Below, in pieces: positions 34,501-43,417 of a stretch of DNA of 64,000 nucleotides. The stretch lies in the NCBI RefSeq assembly GCF_026151205.1, contig NC_087077.1, positions 5,790,483-5,854,482 of the forward strand. Reading direction: 5' to 3'. The position numbers were made by a program, and so were the translations under genes. Within the stretch, counting starts at the first letter, position 1. Each line of letters begins with the position of its first letter. The stretch is from Bolinopsis microptera (lineage: Eukaryota; Ctenophora; Tentaculata; Lobata; Bolinopsidae). Below the pieces are notes generated by a model. It had not been told where the DNA came from. It was given only the letters and a program-made list of their open reading frames with translations, and searched no databases.

Positions 34501-37500
34501 AAATCATAGCTGTACATTAAGAAGTAAACATGATCTGACTGCTCGACTCGTAGATCACATAAGGGACGGGAGCTCTTACTAAAGGGGGGGTTCTCGTATC
34601 AAGGGATGTGAGACGTACGTCTCAAAGGCATGCAAGGGGAGTGAGCCGATCTAGTGTTCTAGGTATAAATATTGGGTGATAAAAGGTAGTAGTATCGCAT
34701 TCTATCAACAGTCATGCCTACCTTCTCCAAGTCCCTCAACGGTTTCAGAGGATGTCTGGATGTCAACAGGTGCTTGATTCTGACGGATATATCTACAGCA
34801 GCAAGAAATATGATGACACCGTCCTCTCCACGAGCCAGAACTTCTGCCTCCGGACCTGCCCAACATACCGAGTCGAAGACTTCTCTTGAATTCGTTCTTC
34901 CTCCCAGCTGCACATCTACGAGAAGAGACGAACAATTTATCCTCTTTGATGGGAAGACTGACCGAGATGTGAGAATCATAGCCTTCGCCACCAACAGGAA
35001 CCTTCACACCCTCGATATTTCCCCAAAGTTACACCATACATTCGGTGATAGAAAACAAATGTCTACCTTCCAAAAAGAAGAGGATTTCCAGCAGTATTCT
35101 GTACGACCTTTGTTCTTTCTACACGACATACCCAACAAAGATTGAGTACTTGTTCGCTGTTGCGAAATACTTTGGTAATAATATTGAGTAATTTGTTGTA
35201 TTCTAAAGTATTGTATTATTAATCTATTTAACATTTTATAACCAACCAATACATTGCCTCAATTTAAAACATGTTCACTTCCTAATTTGTAGCTCCTATG
35301 TACAGAGTTGTCATATGAACTCTACCCCAGATCTAGCCCATTTCTAGGTCAATTATATTCAATCCATGGATCACATCACTAATTATACGCCACAAGCTTC
35401 AGGCTTGCATGTTAATTACTTGATGACGTATATGGTGGATCATATCACTCCGGCCCCAAAGTCTGGCAGCCAAAGATACTACCTTTTCTGGGGCAGATTT
35501 CATTCATAAAACTCTAAATATTGGAAAACTGATTATATTATAAGTACGTATGTATATCATAGTTCATACCATGCTGCTGTATCGTCATATCTGTAGACAG
35601 TATAGTAGAAGATAGCTAGGTTCGGTATATACATGAAGATAAACACCCCTAGGATCAAGCTCGCATCAGTTTTAGTTTCTCTGATAAACACCACAAATCT
35701 CCCTAAACTTGAGTGAACCTCACACTGGAAAAAGAGCCAATCCCACAGCACCATTAGCACTATAGCGTTTGCCACCGACATAACTGAAACATTTACTATA
35801 ACATTTATAAGCGTTTTCTGAGCTTTGCGGATCTAATCCGTCATCTATTATTCAAGATTTGACGGAGCATTAGCACATTTTATGAATGTATTTTAATAAA
35901 TAATTCCATTCTAATAAATAATTCCATCTTTTATGATGATGATATTTATTCATTAAATGCAGACGTGAAAATTTGCCATCTCCTTGTATCTCACCAATGT
36001 AAGCAGCCTTGTTTTCAAGTTCCTTTCCCATCACCATCCGCTGACCTTTCACAATGCACTGTATCAGTAAGACAATATGCATGAAGATTAGAACTAAGTT
36101 CATAGGCCGCTGTGTCAGCTTCTTTTTGAACATTGTAGAAACTTTAGTGTTTAGTTTGGTAATCGCTTCATTGTATCTGGCTGTTAAGTGATTGGACGTC
36201 GATCTCTCAAAATTCATCCGTGCCATTGCCATGTTAACTAGATTTTTTCCTCTCGCTTTACCCCGTTTAAGTCTAAATATGATATTAGCAAAACTGGGTA
36301 TTAGTAATAGAATTCCAAACACCATCATGAAGTACCCGAAAGGTTCCCTCCCGCTCCAATCACTCATTTTAGCTGGTGGGATAGCGTAGAAAATAGTCCA
36401 GAAAAGGATGAAGAAGAGGTATGAAAAGAACCCCAAGTAGAATATCCTGCTCCCATACAAACTCCACTTCTCTTCAGTCAGACACTGAACAGTCACGTGG
36501 TTGGTAATATTTCCTGACATCATGACAAGACTCTCGTAGGGTGTGATGGCCCCAACTTTGCAGTTCCCGGTCTCCTCAGAGTGTTTGGTCTCAGTACTGA
36601 GCATGAAGGTCACATCCACACTCATTTTTCCCTCGTATTCGTCCCTTTTCACAAGCCTGGGTTAAATTGAACTCTAGCGATATCACCAAAATTTCGATGG
36701 AGTGATTAAAAAATCAGTGATTATCCAACTAACACTAGATTTCTCACTTTGCCAGAAAATCTAACTCACCTAGACAGCATGTTGGCAGCGAGACTAGGGT
36801 ACTTGGCATTGACCACCACAATTGCAGGAACGTCAGTGTTATCTCTTATATCTGACAAAGCTCCGTGGTCTATCAGGTAGCTAGCCACTTCCGGTTGAGC
36901 GTACAGTACGGAGGTTACTACTGGCGGCTGTCCGAACCTGTCCACTGAGTTAAAGTCTCCGCCTAAGTAAAGAGGTAGAATATCGGGTTTTGTTGTATTG
37001 TTTTTGGTGAAGGGGTTGAACCATTCATTAACTTGGGTAAGATGTCCAAAAAGAACCTTATTTTTTGGCTGGACAAAGTATGTTGAACATAGATGAATAA
37101 ATCATAGATTTTTGTTACAAAATTGGCAGCAGCCCCCCTCTAAATGTCATGATCAATGATATAATGAATCACCAATATTACTATACCTGATTCCACGATG
37201 TACCGGACAATATCGATATTTCCGGAAATTCCGGCGAAATGCAGGGCACATCTACCAGAGGAATCCTCCGGAAGAAACCAAGTATCCTCGGGGAGGCACT
37301 GAAAAGCTTCCAGAGACCCGAGTAGGGCACTACAGTGAACAGGTGTCATTCCTGAGTAGTCCGGTTGTTGGGGGTTCAACCCCGCCTCCAGTAACCTGTT
37401 GGAGTTGAATTTGTTAGAGAACCCGTACAGATAATAAGTTAGTATTAAATATGCGTATATAGATTTTTATTGTATAATAAGGTGAAAAGTAATAAAACGG

Positions 37501-37731
37501 TTTCATTTCAAGTGCTCTTCTGATCGGTGGACTATATTAGTATTACAAATAAGACATTACATTTGCAGGTTAACTTTGAAAATGAGCAGTAAGCTGTACC
37601 TTTGAACGGTAGCTGCATCGCACCACATCGCCGCTAAGTGAAGAGCTGTTTGTCCAAGGTCATCTGTAGCCAAAATGAAGGGGTCTGATTTCAAATATTT
37701 CTCTAATTGCTTACTGTCTATCACTGCTTTA
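16440..37731 (-). CDS. TRP-family cation channel with N-terminal ankyrin repeats (TRPA/TRPV-like)
   Basis: Nine minus-strand exons join with consistent phase: 37731-37600, 37395-37187, 36962-36770, 36656-35995, 35783-35570, 18055-17980, 17750-17650, 17437-17258 and 16551-16440. Exons 1-3 are ankyrin repeats (DDLGQTALHLAA; YSGMTPVHCSALLG; SGRCALHFAG; RFGQPPVVTSVL). Exon 4 has the pre-S1 helix, S1 (YLGFFSYLFFILFWTIFY), S2 and S3. Exon 5 carries S4-S5. Exon 6 is the pore helix and filter (FNVLRMAVVDYDYD). Exon 7 is S6 with NLFIALMSD, then the IY of a TRP-type linker. Exon 9 is a C-terminal coiled coil for tetramer assembly. About 620 residues are visible; the first exon is not settled (an ATG near 37958 opens a plausible but unlinked frame). 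TRP channels pass cations across membranes in sensory signalling. The filter lacks the usual Gly-Glu. The S5-pore intron is 17.5 kb while the other introns are about 115 bp to 0.8 kb. Confidence 0.8.
18075..18244. mobile_element. 170-bp MITE with 25-bp terminal inverted repeats (Harbinger-like TAA duplication)
   Basis: Perfect terminal inverted repeats begin ggggtcgttcacatattacg and end with its complement. The flanking triplet is TAA on both sides, the 3-bp target duplication type seen with PIF/Harbinger elements. Inside are two poly(C) runs. No coding capacity. It sits only 19 bp upstream of the acceptor side of the TRP pore exon. Confidence 0.85.
18310..18460. repeat. Repeat related in inverted orientation to 35360-35510
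   Basis: Its reverse complement shares aatccatcactaattatacg, a ccggtcccaaagtct-like block and a ctttggggtca-like block with the 35.4-kb region. The two copies lie near opposite ends of the giant TRP intron. A short tandem gattacacag repeat follows at about 18422-18452. Confidence 0.5.
18564..19480 (-). pseudogene. LINE reverse-transcriptase C-terminal fragment, interrupted by another LINE
   Basis: The minus frame continues about 305 codons from 19480 and ends in a stop at 18564. It has the typical C-terminal tail of a LINE ORF2: the block TTKLRISAHDLHIERGRY, then PREQRLCGWC, and an acidic stretch with ESHALYICDLY, a Cys/His knuckle. The first ~30 residues of the apparent open frame (19577-19481) belong to the 3' end and poly(A) of the neighbouring element, so that frame is a chimera. 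The fragment is probably the tail of the same kind of LINE as the copy at 29.9-34.5 kb, which lacks this end. Confidence 0.7.
19717..21654 (-). CDS. LINE ORF2 remnant: reverse transcriptase and RNase H
   Basis: Open for about 645 codons in LINE sequence, although the open frame extends back to 21729 into inserted DNA. RT motifs visible are RRGCPQGGILSPFLWN and the catalytic box AFADDLL. A C-terminal RNase H domain has its four acidic positions: YTDGS, the Glu of QTELTAI, WSDSLS, and the closing AHIGLWGNEKADELAK. A terminal knuckle CPMCGDGEETVSHFLGQC follows. This order is typical of RNase H-bearing Jockey/R1/I-group elements. The N-terminal endonuclease and ORF1 are absent, and the insertion at its 5' side shows it is dead. 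Confidence 0.85.
   Translation of the reverse strand, partial: LSEAVKATKVDLATAQWIINMVTNRFITLNHKDKSRRVRIRRGCPQGGILSPFLWNLVVDDLLSFTAKDIPGYLQAFADDLLSLAEGDDLDIIWDRTCKTIKTIENWCRTKELSISALKTQIVMFTWNSKWTLRPITVGNNIIGLSKSAKFLGVTLDSKLNFNEHIINTTKKATASLMQCRRAVGPTWGMSPKTCKWMYTAVIRPILSYCCSIWIRATQTDYNAKKLKRVQALALRMMSGAMPSTPFIALNHLTDTSDIILFLQGEAAKGAARLQAYGSLTLETIAFRKGTIKNHTTINKQFMADLIIPPRATRDLTTPTMMLGRHFTVTTPGADTTEYRNSLQNTIDNITSETITCYTDGSLTDSGCGAGYIITTDNNNTTLEERSFKLPDYCTVYQTELTAIIEACKYLSTYTNTHIIIWSDSLSSIQAISALSTRSRTTRDCYDSLNALGSNNTLEIRWIAAHIGLWGNEKADELAKLGTTSESTLKCPIPQSYIKRQIDNKVNRLNQETWLTDGPRHTKLTLGHKHAKIIKNLNTTLSKNRQDYRTAVHLITGHCGLNKHLHTICKSNTSACPMCGDGEETVSHFLGQCPAIAQIRGQYFQDYYLSVNDIFDNQHITTIVNFANRTKRLIVPEELDQTGVA
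21655..22247. mobile_element. 593-bp unclassified insertion inside the RNase H LINE
   Basis: The LINE frame stops at ISE and resumes at SEAVKA exactly across this segment. The flanks carry an imperfect direct repeat (cttcagatag at 21645 and cttcagagatag at 22248), consistent with a 10-12 bp target duplication. No clear terminal inverted repeats and no coding capacity; type unknown. Confidence 0.65.
22231..22461 (-). pseudogene. 5' piece of the RNase H LINE reverse transcriptase
   Basis: Upstream part of the same RT as 19717-21654, carrying the palm motif region FLDIEGAFDNV (the first catalytic Asp). Separated from the rest by the insertion; the last ~17 bases of this open frame belong to the inserted segment. 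Upstream of 22461 the LINE likeness stops. Confidence 0.75.
22736..23960. repeat. Two tandem ~618-bp repeats, each with tRNA-like and hairpin sequence
   Basis: Direct repeats at about 22736-23353 and 23354-23960 share long blocks such as tgtgcgtaaagtaatcagtt and gatgtttctgtgttatt. Each contains a segment beginning gttaccacaatagctcg/ggctcg, followed by a T-arm-like gtgtgggttcga box, then a large inverted repeat. The copies are diverged by substitutions and small gaps. No complete tRNA folds: no acceptor stem pairs. Confidence 0.8.
23132..23211. repeat. ~80-bp palindrome containing a tRNA B-box
   Basis: Arms of about 36 bp: one starts agctgggtgtgggttcgaac and the other ends gttcgaacccacacccagct, with a short loop around tgaaatcttcgatttca. 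The box ggttcgaacc resembles the Pol III B-box. The equivalent hairpin in the second tandem copy (about 23738-23818) is more diverged. Confidence 0.85.
23961..25510. other. Intronic interval with one unassigned short open frame
   Basis: Lies inside the giant TRP intron. A 104-codon frame with a normal ATG occurs at 24930-25244, rich in Ser, His and Pro (PPPPPKRKG) and ending at TGA; I do not recognise it and it may be chance. A 19-bp tandem tctatcctacataacagta duplication lies near 24465-24500. Nothing else is recognised. Confidence 0.4.
25514..26255. repeat. Repeat-rich element with G-tract end and inverted C-tract end
   Basis: Begins with 34 consecutive G followed by more G-rich sequence and ggatcatgtattaactg. 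It ends with the inverted counterpart cagtacctgatcccggggtc and a C-rich stretch. Inside, a motif like actaactgttttt followed by gacacccacc recurs at about 25590, 25640, 26040, 26095 and 26150. It is therefore probably one mobile or satellite-derived unit of about 740 bp. No coding potential. Confidence 0.5.
26421..26438. repeat. CT dinucleotide microsatellite
   Basis: Nine perfect CT units. Confidence 0.95.
27498..27582. repeat. Dispersed ~85-bp repeat X, copy 1
   Basis: Matches 29920-30008 along its length: atgacgtac, then caagcgc, then actagcag, then gccaaacgg, then atagaaa, tagcgc and tcccat. GC-richer and CpG-richer than its surroundings. Confidence 0.75.
28107..28162. repeat. Perfect 15-bp inverted repeat (hairpin)
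   Basis: Arms gtatctgtgcagccc and gggctgcacagatac enclose about 25 bases. Could be a decayed MITE end pair or a small foldback. Confidence 0.8.
29908..31314 (-). pseudogene. Reverse transcriptase part of LINE ORF2, broken and catalytically altered
   Basis: About 440 codons of RT. Motifs include ISPLHKKGNKSDPDNYRAVAV, FVDFKKAFDSV (first catalytic Asp present) and GTEQGHPLSPDLFKVFL. The usual FADD/WADD box reads LLWANDLILLS, so the first Asp of the pair is Asn (AAT near 30645). The frame is one base out with the endonuclease, because the A run (T run 31337-31341 on the plus strand) has five bases where six would keep frame. The final ~25 codons are encoded by repeat X, not LINE sequence. Confidence 0.85.
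29920..30008. repeat. Dispersed repeat X, copy 2, at the truncated LINE end
   Basis: Related to 27498-27582. It replaces the LINE 3' part directly after the codons for YFKRHDGTK, which dates its junction after the LINE insertion or marks an aberrant 5'/3' fusion of the two repeats. Confidence 0.7.
31311..32952 (-). pseudogene. APE-type endonuclease and linker of LINE ORF2, frameshifted
   Basis: The endonuclease starts with IKILSWNIQS and continues with ACLQEIR, GGVGILIKN, VILCGDFNSRIG, VIDYIAVT and the closing EHSDHKPL, the expected metal-binding and catalytic positions. The plausible ATG at 32952 is out of frame with the rest by one base at an eight-A run (T run 32929-32936). The linker to RT has basic segments (KPPKKSHTSNKPWFNWK). 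Confidence 0.8.
32991..34487 (-). CDS. LINE ORF1: coiled coil plus SGNH/GDSL-type esterase domain
   Basis: About 498 codons (start perhaps at an internal Met near 34410, MMNVMSRPEE, because the first residues overlap an inverted repeat). Residues about 45-165 are a predicted coiled coil, likely for trimer or oligomer formation. Then comes a Pro/Ser-rich linker with four tandem FTRTQNS-like repeats. The C-terminal SGNH hydrolase has TLISDSILRHVQG (nucleophile block), VHLGVND (Asn block) and DGVHLSTRGKEVI (Asp-His block). Esterase-bearing ORF1 proteins are known in CR1/L2-group LINEs, where the domain is thought to help membrane or RNP handling. No disabling change is visible in this ORF, unlike ORF2. 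Confidence 0.85.
   Translation of the reverse strand: MNISMSIKFNPWITWCSTEGSVTERRARMMNVMSRPEEPARSSLNRDLDSKLPSLAWVQTIIENQVIDVKQELEKLTSEVNSLKCSDTSIQQIEKLLEVGKKEMQKVKDLWEKNLSATTRIKNRVDEVFTEISIAETKTDEVDKSVQKLKFDLKNYYNSAFFREDGQLIKEIHKIVTQSEGWNGASTDVPPDYSPNDDDLSHTPPYQPPSPFRDQRTHSRENNLLSRRNNGFSMTSSASRAQNSTQTQNSNFTRTQNLNFTRTQNSAFTRTQNSDFTRQTSGSTTPSKVFKTTLISDSILRHVQGMDTKNALGKNHELTLINKRDTGGLKDQHVKEELLRTQPDFIYVHLGVNDANQNFDLRVSLDNIFQFSLFVEESLIGTKLFFSMPLMTSDNEANAKIGEIRDAIWEFVTVTNKNERKPFKERSLYYNPNANFMHDDHLIGEYHTNDGVHLSTRGKEVILGNFRHSIHEMTRLLLNKPKKVRSTGGLEPSPLSRM
34541..34613. repeat. Dispersed repeat, copy 2 (pair at 8246)
   Basis: Shares atcac, then ataagggacggga, ggttctcgt and tcaaggga with 8246-8312, about three quarters identical by eye. 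Confidence 0.6.
34672..34681 (+). promoter_or_regulatory. TATA-box-like core promoter
   Basis: The motif tataaatatt lies about 40 bp upstream of the ATG at 34714, with pyrimidine-rich sequence tcgcattctatc near the expected start site. It could drive the short frame that follows. Confidence 0.4.
34714..35145 (+). pseudogene. Short frame resembling the N-terminal part of MULE/FLYWCH-type transposases
   Basis: A 143-codon frame with a proper ATG and TGA. Residues about 70-100 (FILFDGKTDRDVRIIAFATN, then RNLHTLDIS) resemble the segment that precedes the DGTF motif of MULE transposases (ILIFGTEENLxxL-like). The DGTF catalytic region itself is absent and the frame ends soon after, so if the likeness is real this is a fragment. 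A small unknown gene is the alternative. Confidence 0.4.
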
Positions 37732-38950
37732 CTGAAAAGTTAAGCACTTGATCACGTATATAGGTCTGATGAGAATTTCAAAACTGGATCGTTATGCCTA
37801 TGGATATTCACGGTTAGTCTGAGATTTACCTTCTTGGAAAGAGTGAATCTGATGTGCAGATAAGTTTATCTGTTCAATTGTTGATGAACTTGTTGTGAAA
37901 TGTTGTCGTTGATAAACGACAAAATATCGTCTTTCCGATCACTTCCATTTCGAGGCATTCTAATAACCTTATTTCCATTCAAACGAGATAAAGCTTATAA
38001 CTTATTATAAAATCAATAGTGAGTCTGTTTAAAGCAATCATCGTTATTTTAATTTCGACGAACAAGCATTATATACATCAAGGTTCAAATTCGAAACAGG
38101 TATGAAAAGTAACTATTGAAATGTACTATAAAATGTATAAACATTCTGTGTAGGTACACGGAAACTACAACATGCAAACAGCAGCAAAACAGAATTAAAC
38201 AATACTAATAGCTTGGTTCGGGATGGCTGTCGGCAGTATTTTTGGCAGCATATTTTGCATTTTTGCGTATTTGCGTATTTGAGCTGCAGAATGCAGATAT
38301 GGTTTAGTCGTTCGACTCATATCGGTTCAGGTCGATTATCTAACTATCTAACACCGAGTTGTCCCCATCGAGCTATTCAAATGATTCTAATCTGAGCGAG
38401 AGTGTAGAAGAATGCAAAAACAAGTTATAAAACTGTTAGAATTAGATGTGTCAATGAATGGAATTTTAGCCGTGTAGCTCGTATTTCATTTTAGTGACCA
38501 TGAAATTACAATATAGTGATGAGATAAACAAATATTGAGGAGGTCTAGGTGATAATAAAATTGGGCCACCTGGTGAGGCCGTTTGTAAAACGCCAGCTTT
38601 TAAAAAGGTGCTATAAGTATAGTTGGTTCTGGAACAGATCGCTAGCTTTACTTAATTACAGGAATTACAATAAAAATATCAAAGATATTGCGTTTTTCAG
38701 TTTCAAGTTTGCTGATCACACTTCCAAATTTAGAAATTGTATTTCATGTGCTGTACTTATAGCTGACATCCGGAAAAGTTGTTTGTAAACCGTATTACAT
38801 CAACTGGCACTGCAACTGCTGAACTGGCATATTCTGTCGTAAATATTTACATGACAGACTTAGACTTTACTTTTAGTTGTCCGTTACCAATACCACAAAT
38901 AAAATTATTCGCCATAAGGATCACTGAGCCACTGAGGTATTTGCAATTTG
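37732..38950. other. Region upstream of the TRP exons
   Basis: Probably contains the TRP first exon and promoter. On the minus strand an ATG at about 37958 opens a short hydrophilic frame (MPRNGSDRKDDILSFINDN) that could be the N-terminus, but I find no donor whose phase fits the next exon. Otherwise nothing recognised. Confidence 0.35.
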
Positions 38951-39165
38951 ACTTCACATAGCCATGTTGCATGTGCCTACGCGTATAGTAGTAGTACGGC
39001 GGTCGTGCGCTGCTGCAAGCTAGAGGGCTCTGGTTAGAGCAAATAAAATTACAATATGTATATAATTATTTCACATAGCCATGTGCCTCCGGCGGTCGCG
39101 CGCTACTGCAAGCGAGAGCGGAGAGGGCTCTGGTTAGAGCAATATAATTATAACAATACAACATA
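38951..39165. repeat. Imperfect tandem duplication with CpG-rich core
   Basis: Two copies of cacatagccatgt, then cggcggtcg, then gctgcaag/ctactgcaag, then agagggctctggttagagca, at about 38955-39035 and 39072-39145. A third, shorter relative may lie near 39222-39265. Confidence 0.75.
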
Positions 39166-39479
39166 TTCTATTGCTTTATTTACCTTGGTAAATAATGTTC
39201 CCTCTCTTGTCTCTTCACATATCCATGTATATGTGTCTACGCCGCGTGCGCATTGCGTGACGCGCTTGTTTCACAAGTAGAATATCCTGTGCCTACAAAT
39301 ACGTATACAAATACATTGAAAGCCGCGCCGCGCGTTCGATCTAATTCCTAGATCGAACCGAATAACGATTTACAAAACGCTTTTTTGCCACAAAAGGATG
39401 AAACCAAAGATATTCATTATGTCTCTTCTTATTGCTTAAATAACTGGGTTCTTAAATTTTCCTTAAAACTTCATTCGAA

Positions 39480-40270
39480 ACATTCCAAAAATAAAAATCA
39501 TTTACACTGTTTTTATGAATAATTTCCCTCTTAAATCCTTCCAATCTAACTTTAAAACTTTAAACTGTCGAGCAGTTCTTGACATCTGGAGGGAGTTTGT
39601 TCCAATAAGGAATAACTCGCTCCGGAAGAAAAGAAGACTGAAGATTCTTCACTTTAGTTACACTTTTACTTCATTTATTGGTTGAAACAAGATTAAGACC
39701 AGATCTGCTCATTCTGAACAAACCCGATCCATATTCAGTCAAACCACTAGTTACTTTAAAAGCTTCAATAAGGTCCCCACGTATTCGCCGCTCTGCCAGC
39801 GTCTACGTAACGGCTGTATGGAAGAGTTCGGCTGTATGGAAGAGTACCCACCTCATCAATAAAACGGGTAAACCGCCTCTGGACGCTCTTCAGCTCCAAA
39901 ACAGTCCCTCAACTTCCATGAGCCGCAACTGGATTCCACAATTGGACACAATACTCAATATGAGGTCTTATAAAAGCTTTATAAATAGCTATAATTTGCA
40001 TTACAGCCTTTACTGGCCCCGCTCAGCCTGTCATTCCGCCGAATCTCTATTCGTATGTTTATGAACATAATAGCCTGAGGTCCCCAGGTATTACAGCCTG
40101 TTCTCTAATAACTAAATTCCTTACAATCCCGCAGATCATACGATTTGCTTTAGAAATACATGCATACATTATGATATTATTATTCATTGTAATGGCAATA
40201 AAATTTAAATTTTGTTTTCCTGAATTTGCTGACAAAAGAGAATGTTTGCTTGAAGAGATTCTTGTAAACT
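39480..40270 (-). pseudogene. Degenerate CR1-like LINE RT C-terminus
   Basis: On the minus strand, pieces in different frames read as the thumb and tail of a CR1-type ORF2: ISKANRMICGIVRNLVIRE, LIKLYKAFIRPHIEYC, LELKSVQRRFTRFID and PERVIPYWNKLPPDV. Frameshifts, stops and a short internal duplication (ggctgtatggaagagt twice) break it. It is related to, but clearly older than, the LINE at 48.4-52.5 kb. Plus-strand open frames here are shadows. Confidence 0.75.
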
Positions 40271-43029
40271 TGTACCGAAATTGCTTAAAATTTGGCTGAG
40301 GAATGATCATAACATAACATAACATTATAAATAATGCCTCTCTGGGCATCTCAAAAAGAAATTCATAGAAAATGAACACTTTACGTTTGAAACCATATAA
40401 TTACAAACTTTTAAAAAATTTAACTAAATACCTTTGATATTAACTTGTAGCGCGATGCACTACTGGGTCGCGCGCGCATCAAATAATGCTTCTCGCAACC
40501 ACAGTAGTGTGCAAACCAACATTCGAACCACCAGCAGCTGGTGGTCAATTTCCTACGAACGCGACTTAATTTTGGTTCAGACTGGAGTCGAGCGCTACGT
40601 TATAGCTGTATATATAGCTCGTTTCACGACGAAATCTTCATTTATTGAGTTTGTCTGTCGATTATGTTGGAGTTTGTATTTTTAATTTTGTACTCGAATA
40701 CTGTTAATTTATTTTTATTAAATAGTTGTTTTTCGTAACAGCACACTAGTACGTGATTCCTTTTGTTATTCTTACATAATTAGGAAGATTTTAAACTTCA
40801 ATACTATAAATAATCAAATATTTACGAACACCGATCATCGGTATGTACCCATTATGCATTATTGGTATCGAAGTCTTATGTTGAGCTGGATATCGAAAAA
40901 TTTGAAAATGTAAGGCTGTAATTTTGTACTTGTTTAGGTGTAGAACTAGGATTAACAACTTGATTGCTAGGAGCTAGGAAGAGATTTTAGTAATGATGAC
41001 CCTTTAAACTTAAACTATATCTCTAGTGCACTTCGATCGGTTTTCTTTTCAATTTTGATAAAACCTAGTCGTGATCTTTGTTTCAGAACTTCACTAATTT
41101 ATTAAGTTTTGTAGTTTATATAGACGGAACATGAGCAGATACCATTTGATTAATTATAATATATCCGATTTGAAATATTATTCTGTCGGAGTTTGAGTTC
41201 AACATGGACACATTTATTAACATCCCGCATGAATTTGTGTCGTCTTTACAATTTTTTGCGCTGAATTTGTATGCTTATTAATACTGCCGCATGATATCAG
41301 TAGCTGCTATAAAACTAGAGTGTATAGCATGTGTATTATACGATGTTTCCCACGTAAAAATCGCAGGTTGTTTTGGTGCGGCTGGGCACTCTACTGGTGA
41401 TTGACACCAGAGACTGAGAAAAACTTTGACATAATTTTCAAGTTTGATATGACCTAATAACTACCACATTTACAGGAAGTATGGTAATACATTCTTGTCA
41501 GCTGTCTGGGCAAATCTTCTCTCGCAGAATTGGATTAAAATTTAATGTATTTTATTTCTCACTTCCAACGATGTCGCAATTATTAGGTAAAATTTGAAGT
41601 TATTTTGAGATTCAATTAATAAATTTTAGATTGCAGCTTGATATCACTTAGTATGTACATTGTACTCGGTTGCAAGGGTAGAACTTATGAGAATACTATC
41701 ATAGTATTATTGAACTATACTATTATGGGTTCATCAAAGTTCGTATCATGATTTGTCACAATTAAACCATCGAGTCACTTGAGGAAACCCGTTAAAGCTC
41801 GCAATTGGCGACGAGATAAAGTTTGTGGTACCTCTAGATGTTAAGTTAACTCTTAGGCTCCAATCTTCCTTACTATACCTACCACTCCTTCTTCCTTGAT
41901 AAGAAGTAGATCCATCTGGAACAGTGAGCTGCTTCTTCCCTTCTATCCCGTACTAGCCTACTCAGCTCTCTCCAAACCGTGAACAACTACTCCCGGTGCT
42001 AGAACTTTAACCGCATAATTATAACAGCACAATTCTTTCGCTTGAATCTCAGTCTGCTGTAAGACTGCTGTACCGGTAGAGTTTTTACTTGTATGATTCA
42101 GCAATCTGCTCTTTAGATGGTACCGTTACCTCCCGCCATAAGACTGTGCCGTCTTGGTGACCTTGAGAATATCATAAGGTCCGATATATAAAAGCACTAT
42201 CCAATATCGAGACCCACTCAGGATCCCAAACCACGACTCCTTTCGGTCGTCTGTACTTGCTTTTTTCCTCCCAGCATGGACTAAGTCAATGATACTGTCT
42301 TACATCGCTGGCCTTGTTCTTATAAGTGTTCACTCGGCGCTCACAAGATAACATGTTCAGAGATCTGTTGCAGAACCTTGTCGTGCCGTCATTTATATAC
42401 TCCTTGACTAAGAGCTACTTTACACCTACAGCAAAAATGTGCTAAATGATATCCATCCTCTCCTCACATTACTGTACTTGCACTTACCATCCTCATCTTC
42501 GCCATAGAGGTGGTTAAGAGGGTGACGTACACAGCATCTAGCACGAATCCAATAAGTGAGTCTACAGTGCGTGTCGAAATACATTGCATGTACCCTTATA
42601 TATTAATTGAGACAGAATTTTAATAAATCAACAAATTCTTAAAATTTAAAAAGGTAGAATTTAATTCTATGGCATTTATTGAAACCTGCTTTTTTAAAGT
42701 TGAGAATTGGTTTCAATTTCTAGAATATCACGATAATGTTGACTCAAAACTGTTTCAGGCAGCTATCAAGTCTCAAGATATGACATAATTTGATAGAATG
42801 TTAGTACCAACGCTATCAGTGCATTGAAGTCGAGTTCTCGATACAGGTATTATAATTAGGTTCTATCGACCGTTTTTGTAGTCTTAACTCATTTTTATTT
42901 GTTATTATACGACCAATTAAAACCTAGCAAACCAGACTTCTTTATGTGCTAAATGTTACTTTAACCTTAATAATAGCAGCATTGTGGCAGATATCCAGTT
43001 ACATTTTTTCCAGCCGTATATTATAAATA
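40271..43029. other. Gene-poor interval
   Basis: AT-rich DNA. CpG-rich patch near 40445-40480. No open frame with family likeness and no obvious element. Confidence 0.45.
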
Positions 43030-43056
43030 TACAGGGTGGGCCAAAAGTCAGTGTGC
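43030..43056. mobile_element. Solo mariner-like terminal inverted repeat
   Basis: The sequence tacagggtgggccaaaagtc is the common form of mariner-family ends, starting at a TA. No transposase and no matching opposite end are seen nearby. Confidence 0.5.
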
Positions 43057-43417
43057 AAACGTTGGCATTAATAGCTCAGTCACTGAGTGCCCAATTGAAA
43101 TAATTGGTTCTGGTATGACTTACTACCACCACTGGTTCGAGAAATTTGTCAAATCGAAACATATTTGTGTTCATTGTTTTCAAAAGCAAAAAGAAGGTTC
43201 ATTTTCGCATTTATTTGATAGTTTGGATAATCGGATCGAGCCAAATTTTATTGAATTGTGTTTAGCCATTTAAATTACGTTTGCTCTAAAAAATGAGAGT
43301 ATATATATATTACTCATGCAACTAAGATAAATTGAGTATAAATACTCAATTTATCTTAGTTTAAGTTCCAAGTTATATAACTCATTTTCTAAAGGTCTCG
43401 TAAACTTTAATCAATTA

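Larger units (their letters stand above)
34449..35376. mobile_element. Possible MULE-like element bounded by 38-bp inverted repeats
   Basis: The sequence atgtgatccatggattgaat near 34446 recurs inverted near 35340-35376 (attcaatccatggatcacat), with about 38 bp nearly identical. Between them lie a repeat at 34541, a TATA-like promoter and the transposase-like frame at 34714. The left repeat overlaps the start of the LINE ORF1. No target duplication is evident. Confidence 0.45.

Noticed and set aside
39678..40064. Plus-strand 128-codon frame
   Set aside because: The minus strand here reads as CR1 RT tail; the plus frame is its shadow.
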